Positions 32,301 to 47,300 of a stretch of 64,000 nucleotides of DNA are shown here, in pieces. How positions within the stretch are numbered: position 1 is the first letter of the stretch; every line of letters begins with the position of its first letter. The position numbers were made by a program, and so were the translations under genes. The notes under the pieces were generated by a model. It worked only from the letters and a program-made list of their open reading frames with translations, was not told the DNA's origin and made no database searches. This DNA comes from Bolinopsis microptera (lineage: Eukaryota; Ctenophora; Tentaculata; Lobata; Bolinopsidae): positions 9,787,983 to 9,851,982 of the forward strand of contig NC_087077.1 of NCBI RefSeq assembly GCF_026151205.1, read 5' to 3'.

Positions 32301-35300
32301 ATGTTGCAGGAGCCGTTATCAAGGTAGGATCCTGCTCTACAGGGCTTGCAGGGTCTGAAACCTGTTGCAGAGTAGAAGCCAGTGGGACACGGCCTTTCGA
32401 GATCTGAAATATTGTGCTATCAGCAGACTGGGTTTAGGATTTAGTTGTCCGTTTAAGTTATGAATTAAGTTATTGTTTTTGTCATTTATTACCAGGAAAC
32501 AAGGAACTAATTATCGAACAAAAAAATAACAGTACTCCTTAAGAGATTCGTAACAATTCCTCGACCTTACCGACGGTGTAAGCTTTAAGTTCGCATATGG
32601 TCAGGACCTTCCCTCCTGATGTAGATGGATGGTGTATGGAGATGTAGCGACCGGTGGTGCTACATTTGATGTGTTTTACACCGGTGATAAAGTCAGCTGA
32701 TTTCAAATCGTCACCACATACCGGGTCGGAACTGAAATGTCATGATGGATCATGGTCGCTTGGTTGGGGCATGCAAAGTGCAAAGTGCTGACTCTTTCCT
32801 CTGTTGGGTCCTGAAGACTTAGCCATCACTACATAATACTAATAGTCGGTCACTTTATGTGATGATTTTTGCTTTAACTTTTCAACTCATACCTTGATTT
32901 GGCATGTGATCTAAAAAGTTGTGCAAAGACTTAATTCTGTTGCCGAGCAGAACACAATCAATCCACAGGATAAATAGAAAATGGTATGTTCAGGCTCTAA
33001 TTTACTTACGAGGATCCTGTGTTTCCCACGTGTACCCTGAATCCATCGATCCTATCTGAAAATTAAAAATTTTGAGTTTCGCAAAGAAAATGAGAAAATG
33101 GTACCATGTGGTGGATTATGGTGAAAACTTTAAATCATGGCCAGAAATCTCGTCTGGTAAAAAATATCCACTCACTTCCGCAGCAATCTTTACGGTTGTA
33201 CACGATCACCTCTTTTACTGGGAATGTGTCTCCTAGATCCACCTTCCACCAGGGGTTCGTCTGTGGTCTGAATTTGGAGATATCATTGTTTTCAATGATT
33301 CTGTAGCAAAAGGGGTCAAAATATATAAGATAAGGATAATTAGCCCTCAAATTGAAAGTTTTTCGTCTAGCCATCAAATAGTTTTGAAACTGGCTTCCTC
33401 GCTATCACGAGATTTAAATAATTTACAAAGATTTTAATAATTTATAAAACATAATTAGTAGTACTAATTAGTAGTGAATTAGAAGTAATTCGTACACTGT
33501 GTGGGTGCACTTCCCATTAAAGAAACTCCCGTCCGTATCCCCGTCTGTCCCGTGGTTCGGGTCTCCGTCCGTGGAGTGAGTAGTGGACTGAGAAGCAGGC
33601 TTATCCCGCGCAATGTTGTACGCTGAACACAGAATGGAGTGAGGGGTATCTGAATGAGACCCCTCATCTTGAGACCCCTCATAATGAGACCCCTCACTCT
33701 CAGTGAGGGGACTTTAGTCTGCGGGATCCCTCCTCTCAGTCACTACATCAACAACATCGGACCAGCTTAAACCACGGGACAATCGGAGCAATTTCAGGTG
33801 AGCATCATTTTTTGAACTTCTTTTTTATCTATCGATCAAGAAACAGCAAAATTGTTTCAGCTTATTGGGCTCAAAAATCACAAAAGATATGGCCTTATTA
33901 ATAATTTTTAGATAGCATATGCTGATAAAATCCTTACGCAGTGTGAGTGCAAGTGTTCGCGTTATAATCCCCGTTTGTATTTCCGTCAGTCCCGTGGTTA
34001 GCGTTAGCGTCCGCTCTACCGTCGTAAGTGGTTGACTGAGAGGCGGACTTATCCCGGACAATGTTGTACGCTGAACACAAAGACAAGTTAGGGATTTTCC
34101 CCTACCTTCAGAGTGGTGTATCTAGTCTGCAGGGATCCCAACCTCTCAGTCACAACAACAACACGGGACGGACTGAAACCACGGGACGATAGGAAGTGCG
34201 CTAATAGGTGGAATTCAATGGAGCTTTTGTCGCCATTCCCTATCTATTGTTCAATGTCAAGAGACTGTTTAAGTGTTTCCAAGGAGACGCAAATTTAAGC
34301 TAAACTTGAAATATGTCCATATTGACGATCAGTAAACAACTCTTACGCAGTGTGAGTGCAACTGTTCCCTGACAAATAGTTCCCGTTGGTATCCCCGTCA
34401 GTCCCGTGGTTAGCGTCCGAACCACTGTTGTAAGTAGTGGACTGAGAGGCAGGCTTATCCCGAGCAATGTTGTACGCTAAATGTTAGTTAAATTAGGTGA
34501 AATAAAAGTTTAATTTGCAACCATCACTGCAGCGAAAAAATTCAAAACTGTAACCAAACATCAAATATAGAAAACCGCGTTTCTTAGTATTTAGTGTATG
34601 CTAGTCAAGCTCTAGTCACGAAGCACGAACGGCAGGGCGTACCGAAAGGTAGAAATGAAACGAGTATATTAAAAAGGATAATTAATTAAATGGAAAAGTA
34701 ATACAAAGTGAACGTCAACAGATAAAAACTTCCAAGTGTTCGCTCCAATCAATTGACGTGACAAATCACAAATGGTAGTGCTCAGTAACACTGGCTACCG
34801 TCAATTTGAATCCCTTAAAATGATTAAGGGGCAACTAAGAAGTGAGCTCTCCACTTCCGGCTCTCCGGGTATACTCTCAAAACTCGTCACGCCATACTGC
34901 GTGACGGCACAACGCATTTGCTTGCACCACGTGACACGCTGTCTCGCCAATGAGCACTCCACTAGCAGTCACCCTGTGTCCGCGAGGACCAACCACAGGT
35001 CTGGCTGTTAGTCAGGTGCAAAGTGAGCGGACGGCTCGTTACAGACAGTTAGTCTGACAGTAGTTCTGCCAGCCAACCGACTTACACTCAAAATGTGTAA
35101 CTCCCAAATACGAACATATAAAAACATTGGTTATTATATAATACCCGGAAACACATACTAAATTCTACGTCCCTTAAACGTTATGCTAAACTAAGATATC
35201 CTAAAAGATATCTCTAAATACCATATTACAACATCTCTACCCAAAAAATTTTTTCGAATATTTTAAAACAATAAAATAATCGCCCTATTCAAAATTTAAA

Positions 35301-38300
35301 TTTTAATGCTCCCACGCATCAAAAGTCCAAAACTTAAAAATAAGTCAAGTCTCAAAATAAAATACACGGCCCTAACCCTGTGCATTAAATTTAAATCCTC
35401 AAAATCCTAAAGTTAAAACTGAAATTGACTTCCACAAATCTTTCAAAACTTTCAAATACTTCCCTCTTGCACCAAGTTGTAGAGTCCTAGGTGTCGAGTC
35501 TTCCTCATCTGATAGAGATGTATCTGAATCTCTAAAACGTCCTTGACAAGCAAACAAAGAAGTCAAAATAAATTCGAAAGTATCTACGTTTCCACCACTA
35601 AAGCAGCCTTGAGCGAGTCGTGTTGAGAGTAAAGATCCTATTATCCCTATCAGTACTGTTCTGAAAGATACACGTGTTATACCCAAGTAAGGTACTAAAT
35701 TACTGCTAAGTACTAAATGGAAAGTTTAGCTAAGTGCGTAAGATATTACTGTACTGAGACTAGATTCCAAAGTAAGTGAACTTCCCTGTCAGGGATTCTC
35801 CCCGTCTTCTACTGGCTTAAATACCTCAAGAGATCCTTGACCAAACTAACTTTCTCGTACCCCAAACGGTCGGGTTGTCTCCGCTCCTCAGGTCTCCTAG
35901 TGTTATATCTACGCTCCTCCCTCGGAGGGCTCTGTCTTCTTAGATCCACAGGAGAAAGCGATCCTGTTGTGTCAATGTCGTGCCCCACTGTATCATATGA
36001 CCTAGAACTGCTATGACCCATCGTTCCTTCACTAACAACCGGACTCGATGATCTTCTAGCGGCCGATCTCTCTCTAGCTGGAGTGAAGAATTCTGCAGAA
36101 TTATCAACTGTTTCTACACTATCGCCTGAGGGAATGTTATGTGTGAGAGGTGTTACCGTACGAAAACTAGGATTTATAGAATTCAGATCTAGTTGAGCAG
36201 GTCTATTAACAGCCCTAGGAGTTGAACTAAAACTAGGTTGCTTGTAAATGCTAGCTGCACCATCCTTCTCCAGACGAAACTTCTTCGGATGAACCTCTCT
36301 TCTCCTCACAACTGGTGCTCTTCTCAGTTGAAAATCTGTCTCCTCTTCACTATTACTATCGGAATAATCTACAAATCGCTCCGATGAGTCCGTCTTTAAC
36401 TCAGCTCCACTGCTCTTAACCTTATTGTAAATGTATGCCTGAGGTGGCTTACTTGCTGTACACAAGACCCCTCTCTCTAGAGAGCTTACATCTCTAGTAA
36501 CCGCTGAAACATTTTCCACCGCATCAACTGCTCCCGCAACTACTGATGCCTTCTCTGTAGTATCAGCCTGAGTAAGACTACAATTGCAATGGTGGCTATC
36601 AACTTCAGGCGTAATCTGAACAACGTTTACTGTGCTATGGTCATCACTAAACTTCTCATCAAACAAGAACCCCGGAATCATACTATCCTCAACACTCAAC
36701 TCATTGCAAGATTCCTCGATCATATTACTGCAATCATCCTTAACCACTGTCTCGCTGCTAACCGGTACCTGCAGCCTCTTAAACAGTATCGGGTGTTTAC
36801 ATCTATAATGTTCACGTGTCACCCGGTTTACTCCCTCTAAAGCAGCTTCAAGACTAAAAGTGCAACTGCTACCAATGCTCGCTACATTTTCTCGAGATTT
36901 ACCATAACCCTGGTATTTATAGCGGTTAAATCCACCACACTTCTGGTTTCTCTTCCCCGAGATATGCTTCATGGTAAAAGTACAGTTAGCAAGCTCCTGA
37001 AACTTCCTGATGACAGAAGACGACACCTTTGAAAATCTCATTACAATCTCATAAATACGTGTGTTTTTGACCGCGGGTGACCTCCTCTTAAATCTAGGGC
37101 CACCCTTTAGAAGTTTAAAGGCACCTGACTGTTAGGTCTATACACTCTGTTCCAACTCTGTTGGCCATACCCACTCTGATATGAAGACCCTCTGTCTTGA
37201 TATCTACCTCTATTACCAGCTAATCTGCTCGGACAGTTCCTCTGAAAATGTCCAATATCACCACACTCCCAACAACCTTCCAACTGATGGCGAACGTTAC
37301 GATCATCATTTCTCATGGTAGCTTAATCTCACAAATACGAGCTATCTATCTAGATTTAACTGTACTGCGAAGCTTACAAACGGCTGTAAAACTGGGTGCT
37401 CGTTAAAACGATAGCACTGAACTGGAATATACAGGTACCACAAAATGCGTAGCAACACTTACCAATTCTAGTAGGAAGTACTCAAGATCTAGAACAACCT
37501 CCAACGTAATTCTTCTGAACTGCGACGTACACCGAACTTAGCTTAGCAAATGACAACGTTAGGATCTAATCGAAACTATACTGAATATAGGTGATACTAG
37601 AAGGATCACGAGCAAAAATAGCAACACTAAAAGTGGCCTCCAGATATAGAAAACTGAGTTTCCTCTGTATTTAGTGTATGCTAGTCAAGCTCTAGTCACG
37701 AAGCACGAACGGCAGGGCGTACCGAAAGGTAGAAATGAAACGAGTATATTAAAAAGGATAATTAATTAAATGGAAAAGTAATACAAAGTGAACGTCAACA
37801 GATAAAAACTTCCAAGTGTTCGCTCCAATCAATTGACGTGACAAATCACAAATGGTAGTGCTCAGTAACACTGGCTACCGTCAATTTGAATCCCTTAAAA
37901 TGATTAAGGGGCAACTAAGAAGTGAGCTCTCCACTTCCGGCTCTCCGGGTATACTCTCAAAACTCGTCACGCCATACTGCGTGACGGCACAACGCATTTG
38001 CTTGCACCACGTGACACGCTGTCTCGCCAATGAGCACTCCACTAGCAGTCACCCTGTGTCCGCGAGGACCAACCACAGGTCTGGCTGTTAGTCAGGTGCA
38101 AAGTGAGCGGACGGCTCGTTACAGACAGTTAGTCTGACAGTAGTTCTGCCAGCCAACCGACTTACACTCAAAATGTGTAACTCCCAAATACGAACATATA
38201 AAAACATTGGTTATTATATAATACCCGGAAACACATACTAAATTCTACGTCCCTTAAACGTTATGCTAAACTAAGATATCCTAAAAGATATCTCTAAATA

Positions 38301-41300
38301 CCATATTACAACACAAAGAAGTATTTGACATTTTAACTGAACAATACTCACGATCGCACTCTGATTTATCAGAGTTGGGTCTGGTCCCCTTCTCACAGGC
38401 CTCACACTCTACCTGTCCCACGTCAGTGTTAATACTGTCGTCACAGACCTTGCACGCTGCTGCTCCTGTTACGTCACTGTAAGTACCGATGGGACAGAGG
38501 GTACAACTTGTTTCTCCTGTTACAGTGTCCATCATTATACAAAATTCCTTTTTGTTTTTGGCATTAAAATAACTGCAGGTGGGAAATGACAATTTGAGAG
38601 TTTTCTAAAATGATGACTGTGTGCAACAGTAATTTACTCTCACATCATGAAAATAACAACATCAAATCTGGATATTATAAGTTTCTGATACCTTGATCAT
38701 CAGCGTAAGATCCTTTATCACACGGTGTGCAGGATGTAGACTTCCTCTTGTTAGAGTAACTACCAGCGTTACACTGGCTACAGTCAGAGCCTCCAGCGGA
38801 GCCGGAGTAACTTCCTGCTGAGCAATCTACACATGAAATCTGAAAGTGAGGTCAATTCTGTCAAAAGGGTCTGAAACAGTGAGACGTCTGAGGGTTGGAT
38901 TTTTTAAAGATTGGGAACGCCACTTTCAACTATAGTTAAATTTGGAAAGCACAAACTTGCGAACTATTTTTTAGAAAAACATTGGAATTACCATTCCCGT
39001 TTTGCTAGCGACAGACCCAGCCGGGCAGTCTGTGCAGGAAACACTGCCGTTAGTAGCAGCGAACTGGCCCATTGGACACAGGGTACAGGAAACAGTTCCA
39101 GTGCTGGCAGAGTAACTACCCTCTGGGCAGGGAGAGCAATCTTCTTGACCGGTGATGTCTGAGTAGTGACCTGGGGTGGTGCGGTATTAGATCAATTGCA
39201 ATATTTTGCTAACATGTAAAGTCAGTAGGGACTAAATATCATAGCATAATGTTGGACAAAAAGAGGAATCAAAAGCTAAATAAGAATGATACGAAAGCGT
39301 AATCGACTAAAAATCACTTTAAATTTGCACTAGGAAGAGACAATTACAAAACTCACCAGAAGGACAAAGATCGCAGGAAGTAGCTCCCTCGTCCTCGCCA
39401 TAACTCCCCTTAGCACAGTCCTTACAAGCAGTCTGTCCAGTAAGATCCTGGTAGCTACCAACAGAGCACATGTCACACTGAGCAGCACCAGGTGAGGAGC
39501 TGACGGAGCCAGCAGCACAGAGTACACAAGATGAGGAACCCTCAGGGCTGTAGGATCCAGCAGCGCAGGAGGAGCAGGATGAGGCTCCTGCAGAGTCAGA
39601 GAAGGTACCTGGTGATGGGAGTTGTGATTATGTCTAATTCTCGTAAAAAGGATATTTGTTAGTTTATCGGATTATTATAGAGGGGATGATTCTGTCGAAT
39701 CAAATTGCTTCAAGCTGTCACACTCCAAACAGAACACTCTCATTTCCAAAATATCAAAAAAGTTACAAACCGACTTCTTCCTTTTATAAAACAGTACCTG
39801 CGGCACATTTGGAACAGGATGGACTCCCCAGACTGTCAGAGTATGTCCCAACAGGGCACACTTTACAGGAGCCAGAACCCTGGTCAGAGTATTCACCAGC
39901 AGCACATAAAGAACACGAACTGGACCCTGTACTGTCAGCATACGATCCTGGAGGAGAAGAAATATTTAGGAGATGAGAGATTAAGTTGTTGTAAACCGAA
40001 CTTATATCCTTTACTTACCATATTCCTAGAAACATTTTTGTTAAAATCAAAACCTGCAGGACACAGATCACAATCATCAGATCCTGTTGCTTCAGCGAAC
40101 TCTCCGACAGCACAAGCATCACATTTAGTCAGACCGGTAACCCCAGCAAAGTGTCCCACTGGACAATCATTACAAGAGTCAGACTCAACCTGAAGCATTA
40201 GCTAAAATGAGGCAACTGATTCAATTCATAAATATAAGTTAGGAATGAGGAAATAGAAAACAATATGAAAATCCTTAAAACCATGTCCCTGAAGTTGCCT
40301 GTATTATGTTCTACCTTATTGCCATATTGACCAGCAGGACAGGGACTGCAAACAGCACTGCCCGGTACAGAGAAGTGACCAATATCACATGCTACACATG
40401 ACGTTGTAGCTGAGAGAGGAGTGAGGGTTTAATGAGAATTACAGACTTTTTCAGTACATGCGATGAATCGGCTAAATAAAGAATACAGGCCGGTGGCCTG
40501 CAACAACTATACCTCGAAATGACATGTTTACAGTCAGAGTTTTGTTCAACAATTGATTCTTAACAAAACCCTGATATTTCTCACCATTATCAGAAGCGAA
40601 TCTACCAGCCGGGCAATCAGTACACTTCTCTTGTCCAGTTTGGTAAGCAAAGCTCCCTGGTTCACACGGCTGACACATGGCACTGCCCTCCTCGTCAGCA
40701 AAGTACCCTGCTTTACAGTTGGTACAGTGGTGAGATCCATCCTCCTCCGCATGCGTTCCTGGGGTTGTGTGTTGGTGTTAAGTTAGTAATATATTCTAAC
40801 AATTACTACAAATTATCAAATGATTGTCAACAAATAATACAATCGACATTTTAGTTGTCGTTCTGTTCCGCGGCAGAACTGGACAATTCTAATAAATATA
40901 AAACCTCGCCTCAATAGAAACTGTTAGCTTGGTACGAACCTTTAGGACAAGGATGACACTTGTCTCCGCTAGAGTCAGAGTTGTGGTGACCGCTAGGACA
41001 GTCATGACATACAATATTACCAGTGGAGTTAGCGAACGTTCCTGTGGAGTAGCAGGTTAAGTGAGTATTTAGTTTCTTCTCTGTGACTCAGGGATAATAT
41101 AGATAAGACACAAGATATTTCGTTGTGTTTTAAGTCCAGTTATCTTTAAATAACACGTGTTTTAGAGTATACCTGGAGGACAATCAGTACAGTAAGGGCT
41201 TCTCTCGTACATGTTGTAGGTTCCTTTGGGACATTCGTCACAGATGCTAGCTCCCATCTTCGAAGCAAAGCTTCCTGTAGGGACACAAAAAATCTTTTAA

Positions 41301-44300
41301 AGGAAACATATAGTTGTGTGGTTAACGCTGTGATATCCGGGAAAGTTGGATCAATTTGTGTTCCTGATTTCTAAAATAATTGAAACCCACCCTTGGGGCA
41401 GGATTCACAAGAATCAGATCCGGTCTCGTCGTTGAACATTCCAGGTTGGCAGTCCATACAGTACTGCAGTCCAGGTCTAGTGTTAAACTTTCCAGCTGGA
41501 CATTCCTCGCATACCTCCTGTCCTCCCTTGTCAGTGTAACTTCCCGTGTCACAGTCGTGGCACTTGAATAAGCCTGAAGGAAGAGGGTTGGTTCATAATT
41601 ATAATATGAATGATGAGCGGAGATATGAGTGAAAACGCGCTTCTGTTTGCTAGCAGAGAAAAGTATTTGGTATTAAATAATAAACTTGTATACACAGGAT
41701 CTGAGTGAGGAACCTTTTTTGAATGGAAACATTATCAAGTGCCATAATCCTGGAGTTAACTCAGATCCCTTACCAAGATCCTGCATCTACTCCAGACCAC
41801 TTGCTATTAATAAAATCCATTTCTTTGCGCTCATTCACAAGTTTTCGTTTGATCTATAGCTCTGTGATAGGACAAAAGCTATTTGTCTCGAATGCTTGAC
41901 ACCTCGATTCGAAAGATCAAGCTTTAGCTCCCTATCGTCACAAAATAAAGGTGTTGACTCACTCGCATTGATAAAGGTTGAGAAAAAGAGATAAGAAAAC
42001 AATTCTTGTCGGGAAAGTGCTAAAAATCGAACTCCGCGAAACAAAAGGATGGCATACGATGGCTACTGTATAAAAAGGAAGAATTGGACGGATCAAAATA
42101 GTTTGATTTGTTCGAGATACAGATTAAGTGACTAATAATGATGTTTTCTATACTGTTACTAATCTCGTTCGTGTTACTATTCGAAGAAATGGATACTACC
42201 GGAGCCTATCCAATCTGGCATAAAGCTCTCAAAAAGTGGCAGCAAGACAACGGGGCCTCTGGAGACAGTGAGGAGGTGATCAACTCGGAGCAAAAGTTCA
42301 ACAACCTCGAGGAGAACGGCGAACGCAGATAAATAAGACTTTTCGGGAATATTCGTGAATATTTGTAATTTTTCGAGAAAATTCAAAATATTTGTAATAA
42401 CTCGGAAATATTTGGAAATATTCGTCTATGACATTAGCATTATTAAATTGATGTTTATATTTGACAACCTTTGGAGAGCAATTAAACTTGCATTTTTAAA
42501 TGATATTGAATGTCTGATGATACATTTTGAGGTTTGCTGCCCTCACATGCAATGATTAACCAATTTTACTGTCTTCAATGCACAAAATAGTGAAATATCT
42601 GATTTAATCAAAAAATTGCAAAAAGAAATAGATCCAAACCATATCCAAACTCCTATTTCCTAACCATAATCCTGATGCTATGATCCTAGACCCCTTATAC
42701 CATACTTCTCAACCCATCTTCCCAAAACCTTACGGTAAGGGGCACAAATTACTCCGTTCCCAAAATTCTTCAATAAAAGAAAGATTGTTATATATTATAA
42801 CTTAAAACGCTACTGCCGAAATAGAGACACAGAACCCTATGTTAAAAACCTGTAGTATTAGAGAAAGTTCCAGGAATGCAGTCGAAGCAGACTACAGATC
42901 CGGCCTGAGCAGAGTATTTTCCTTCCGGGCACAGCTCGCATTCTTTAGCTCCCATCTTACCGTTAAATGAACCTGAGATGAACGTTAGCAGGTACTTCAA
43001 GTTAAAGTGTTTCATGTTATTAGCCTTCTTAGATTCAAAGTGCAAACAAAATATCCTAAAATACGATCTTGAAACTATCGGTTTACGGGTACCTTAATTC
43101 CCAAAAATTTGGGCGACCAAAAATTTGAGCGGGCCTCTCGCCCAAATTTTTTGCAGACCAAATTAATTGCATAAATCTTTTCCGTCTGCTAAATTTTTTG
43201 CTAACCAAACTTTTGGCATTCGGCCTGTGGCCCTGAAATCTATAGAAAGATGGCTTTTTCTTCATATAATCCAAGTGAAATAATATTTGAAATTTTAGTT
43301 TTCTAATCTGTCATTCTTGGCTTGACCAAGTAAAAAGGCTTATATTTTAAATGAATAGAAATAACTGGAATTAGACTTCAAGACCTTTGGTCCGGGTTTA
43401 CAGTAGTTCGCTACACACAATTATGTACACCTTTGTTTCCCCCAAAGCTAAGCGTATGTGCCGCTTAGTTTGATAGATCATGATGTAAACCTTCTAATTT
43501 TCTTCCAAACCTTTCGACCATCTGGTGAGGCGTCATAATGATAATTGTATGTGAAAGGGGTATGATAAGATATGCTGAGTGTAAGTAGACTAAACTATCT
43601 GATTGAGAGACTAAATATCACTATTGTATATCTATCATTTTGTACTGTGCCATCATCACTGTATTTTTTAGTAGTTACTGGGCAGATCGTAAATTTCATA
43701 ATGTGAAACAACTCAGACTACCACCTACATGCTTAAAATTGAAAGCAAAATGACTGGAATAATAAGGAATAATAATGAACTAAGGCAAATCGTAAATTTC
43801 ATAATGTGAAACAACTCAGACTACCACCTACATGCTTAAAATTGAAAGCAAAATGACTGGAATAATAAGGAATAATAATGAACTAAGGCAAATATCTAAC
43901 TGAAATTTTAGTGGAAAATCGTTCATTTTTCGAAGAATTTGTGCCCAAATTTTCGGTCGCCCAAATGAGTTCAGATTTTCTGCCCAAATTTTTCGGGCTC
44001 AAATAAATTGTGCTCAATATAATGGCACACAAATTTTTGGGAACTAAGGTACCTTACGAGACATATTTATGTTTCGTACCATTTAAATATGTCTCGTAAG
44101 GTAATACTTTGAGGCGCATCCCCATTGATCCCCCCTTCGACAGATTCAACCCATAACCATGAATAACTAACCAGGGTGACACATAGTACAGGCAGTGGCA
44201 TCAGAAGAGTTACTGAAGTGTCCAGCTCCACACATCTTACAAGAGGTAGACCCCATCAGGTCACTGTAGTAACCCTCCGGGCAGGGGGTGCAGGAACTGG

Positions 44301-47300
44301 CACCTGGGCACATCGGCATAGTTAATTACTAATTAGTAAATTAGTTAATTTGAGTATTGATATAACTCTGTCAAGCAGAAGCCCTGTGTTAAGTATAGTT
44401 TACAATTCCAGAGTGGTTGAAAACAATAGCAGTTACTGTATATGGCTGGTTGGGGACTGGCCCTAAGTGCCCACTAATGTTTACTCAAAATATATATGAC
44501 AATAATATAATCAATCTCATAAAATAATAAATTCAGAATTAAATCTAGATAATAATAATGATTAAGCTAAGTTTGTTTTGTAACTAACCAATGACGTCAG
44601 AGTAGAGTCCAGGAGGACACTGTTCACAGTTACCGGCAGGGTTTATGTAACTTCCCTTTCCACAGGCGATACACTTATCACTTCCTGGCGCAGAGATCTG
44701 GAGGCCGACAAATTTATACAGAAATTAAAATGTTAGCTTTAGATAATTTGTAATTTTGTATAAAGTATATAAATAGGTCGATATGATTATTCATAGGAAG
44801 CAACCCACTCTACCATACACCCGACGCTACATCGGTTAAACTTATTACATTTATAGAGTTATAGGATACCCGTTGCTCTCTGACCTGATCTGAAGGGCAG
44901 GGAGTACAAGTATCCACACCACCAGCACTGAAGGTGTTCTCCGGACACGACACACACTTGTTGCTGTCCTGGTGTTGTCCGGCTGGGCAAGCTGTACAGC
45001 TGCTGGCTCCATCGTCTGACATGTGACCTGGACATAACAGTATGGTTACTTTTGTTTTTAGTTACCAAGTTGATAATAATAATAATAATAATAAGTTGAA
45101 GCAAAGTAAATGGATCAGATATGGATTTCATGTAATTGCTCATTAAACCAAGAGTTTTAAAAACCCAAAAATGCACTTTCATGAATATTTATGAACAGTG
45201 ACTGTACTCAGTAACTTACATCTGTAGGGGAAAAGTTTCGAATTTTTCGGTGGAATCAGAGAAGTTAAGCAATCAATGTATAGCCGAGAAAAGGGGTTTT
45301 GAACTAATTACGGCAGATATGATTTACCTGCCGGGCAAGCATTACAAGACAGAGCCCCGACAGTGTCAGAGTAAGTTCCCTTGGCACAAGGAGTGCAGGT
45401 TTCAGCACCGTCAGCACTGGAGTAGGTACCAACCGGGCACTGTTTGCACTTCGCACTTCCCTCCTCGTCAGCGTAGTTGCCAGCTGTACAGGTCTGGGGG
45501 AGAGAGGGTGCGTGATAAATTACTTCTATAAAGTAATACTGATTACTGAGTGGGTTGTTAGGGGTTTAGGGGTTTATTGTTTGAATAAGTCACACAAATA
45601 GTGAGGCTATTGTGGATTTTACATGACAAGCTTATAATGCGAAGATATCTTATACTACATTAAAATTAATAAACTGGACGTACCTTGCAGTCTGTGTTCT
45701 CAGCTCCATCATTAAAATATCCTTTCTTACACAGTTCACACTCCTTTGCAGAGTCTTTCTGGGAGAATGTACCTGTAAGGACGATGTGATTAATGGAAAT
45801 ATCACGTGGAGAATCTTAAAATTGAAATCATCCAATGTTTGAAGAAAATACAGGATACCTTAGTTTGTTCGTAGTTATCACGCACGATGTGTACTAATTC
45901 AAACAACACATCACACCTGTGATCCTTTAAGAATCTCACTTTTCAATTCGATTGCTAGAAAGTTTACCTGGTCCACATTTATCACAGCTGTCGCTGCCGT
46001 CAACAAGAGAAGCGGTACCAGCAGTGCACTTGAGACAAGCCGCACTGCCAGGAGCCCCGGAGTACTCCCCAGCAGGGCACTGCTGACAGCCTGCAGATCC
46101 TGCTGAGGCGCTGTAGCTTCCTGACATGCACTTCACACACGACACTCCTCCTGGTGTGAATCTCGTTACAGTTTCACGACGTTTCGTTCTAACAGAAGTA
46201 CAAATTCTAAGTAGTACAAATAATGACAGAAATCGGGAAAAAAGTAAACCAAGCCTCGTATGCGAAGTTATCATGCTAGCAGTACCTGTGTCTGCCTGGT
46301 ATTCTCCAGCTGGGCAAGCTTGGCACGGTTCCAGACCACTAGCGGAGATAGTACCAGGGGTACAGCCGTCTTTACAGTCTGATATAGATCTTGCTCCCGT
46401 GTCCACGGTTGTGAGACCATCTGGGCATGCTTGACACGAGGTTGATCCAGGCTGATCCTGGTAGAAACCTGGAAACGTTAATTTTTAAAACTTGAAATAA
46501 ATAGAATAGCGATCGATATCCTCCCTAAAGCGTCATGAGTGAACCTCAAATGTTATACGTTAGTGCTGAAAGTATTTAAACTAAAAGATTCGATCGTATT
46601 TTTGATTCTTAATTAAATCATGAACACGAACCACATCACTATTCACTTCCCCTGCAAGTTTCAGCCGGTATAAGCGACGGTACTAACCTCTAGTTACTAC
46701 TTCAGTACTCTTACTAACCTCTAGCACAAGGGTTACACTGTGTCTGCCCCTTCTGATCCTGAAAGGAACCTGGACCACAGTCTCTGCAGGGGAAGTTACC
46801 GTTCGCGGAGCTCATCCCCTCGTTACATGGTCCTGCAAGGAGGGTTTATCTAAAGTTTGTAGGTTCTCGTAACTGATTTATAGACTTTGAAAAATGTAAT
46901 TTAATTAATATTCCATCACATTTCTGCAATTCCCGTCATAATCTAGCTCACTGTTTTTTGTTATAAAAGTCGACATAATTATCTGTTATTAATTACAAAC
47001 CAGCGCAAGGTCCTTTCCACCCGACATAACTTTGACAATACCCAAAGTAATCAGCATCCGAGAACCCAGTGAATACCATGCCGTCATCAAAAGCAACAAT
47101 AGAGAGACTGCACAGTTCCTTAACCAGCTCACAACTGCTAGTGAACTCCACCAGACTGGTGTCGCACACGGGGGAGGGTGCTACTCCGGTGCAGTCAGGA
47201 CAGTTCCCTCCACCACCGTCTGTGGGACATTTACCTTTCTGGGATATGTACCCTCCTACTATACCTTGCACTGATAGGTCACTGTAATGGGAGCAGGGTC

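Larger units (their letters stand above)
34565..38313 (-). mobile_element. Internally deleted LTR retrotransposon (Ty3/gypsy-like)
   Basis: Two direct LTRs (34565-35233 and 37644-38313) bracket about 2.4 kb with a gag-like zinc knuckle and a fused pol remnant. The element lies antisense-free, in the same orientation as the mosaic gene, in the intron between the last ephrin-like exon and the fucolectin exons. A primer-site-like TGG follows the 5' LTR and a purine-rich tract (TTTTTTGGGTAGAGA) precedes the 3' LTR. I found no convincing target duplication. Confidence 0.85.

Noticed and set aside
34772-38091. Identical 79-codon ORFs at 34772-35011 and 37852-38091
   Set aside because: They lie within the two LTRs on the strand opposite to the element; identity is due to the LTRs.
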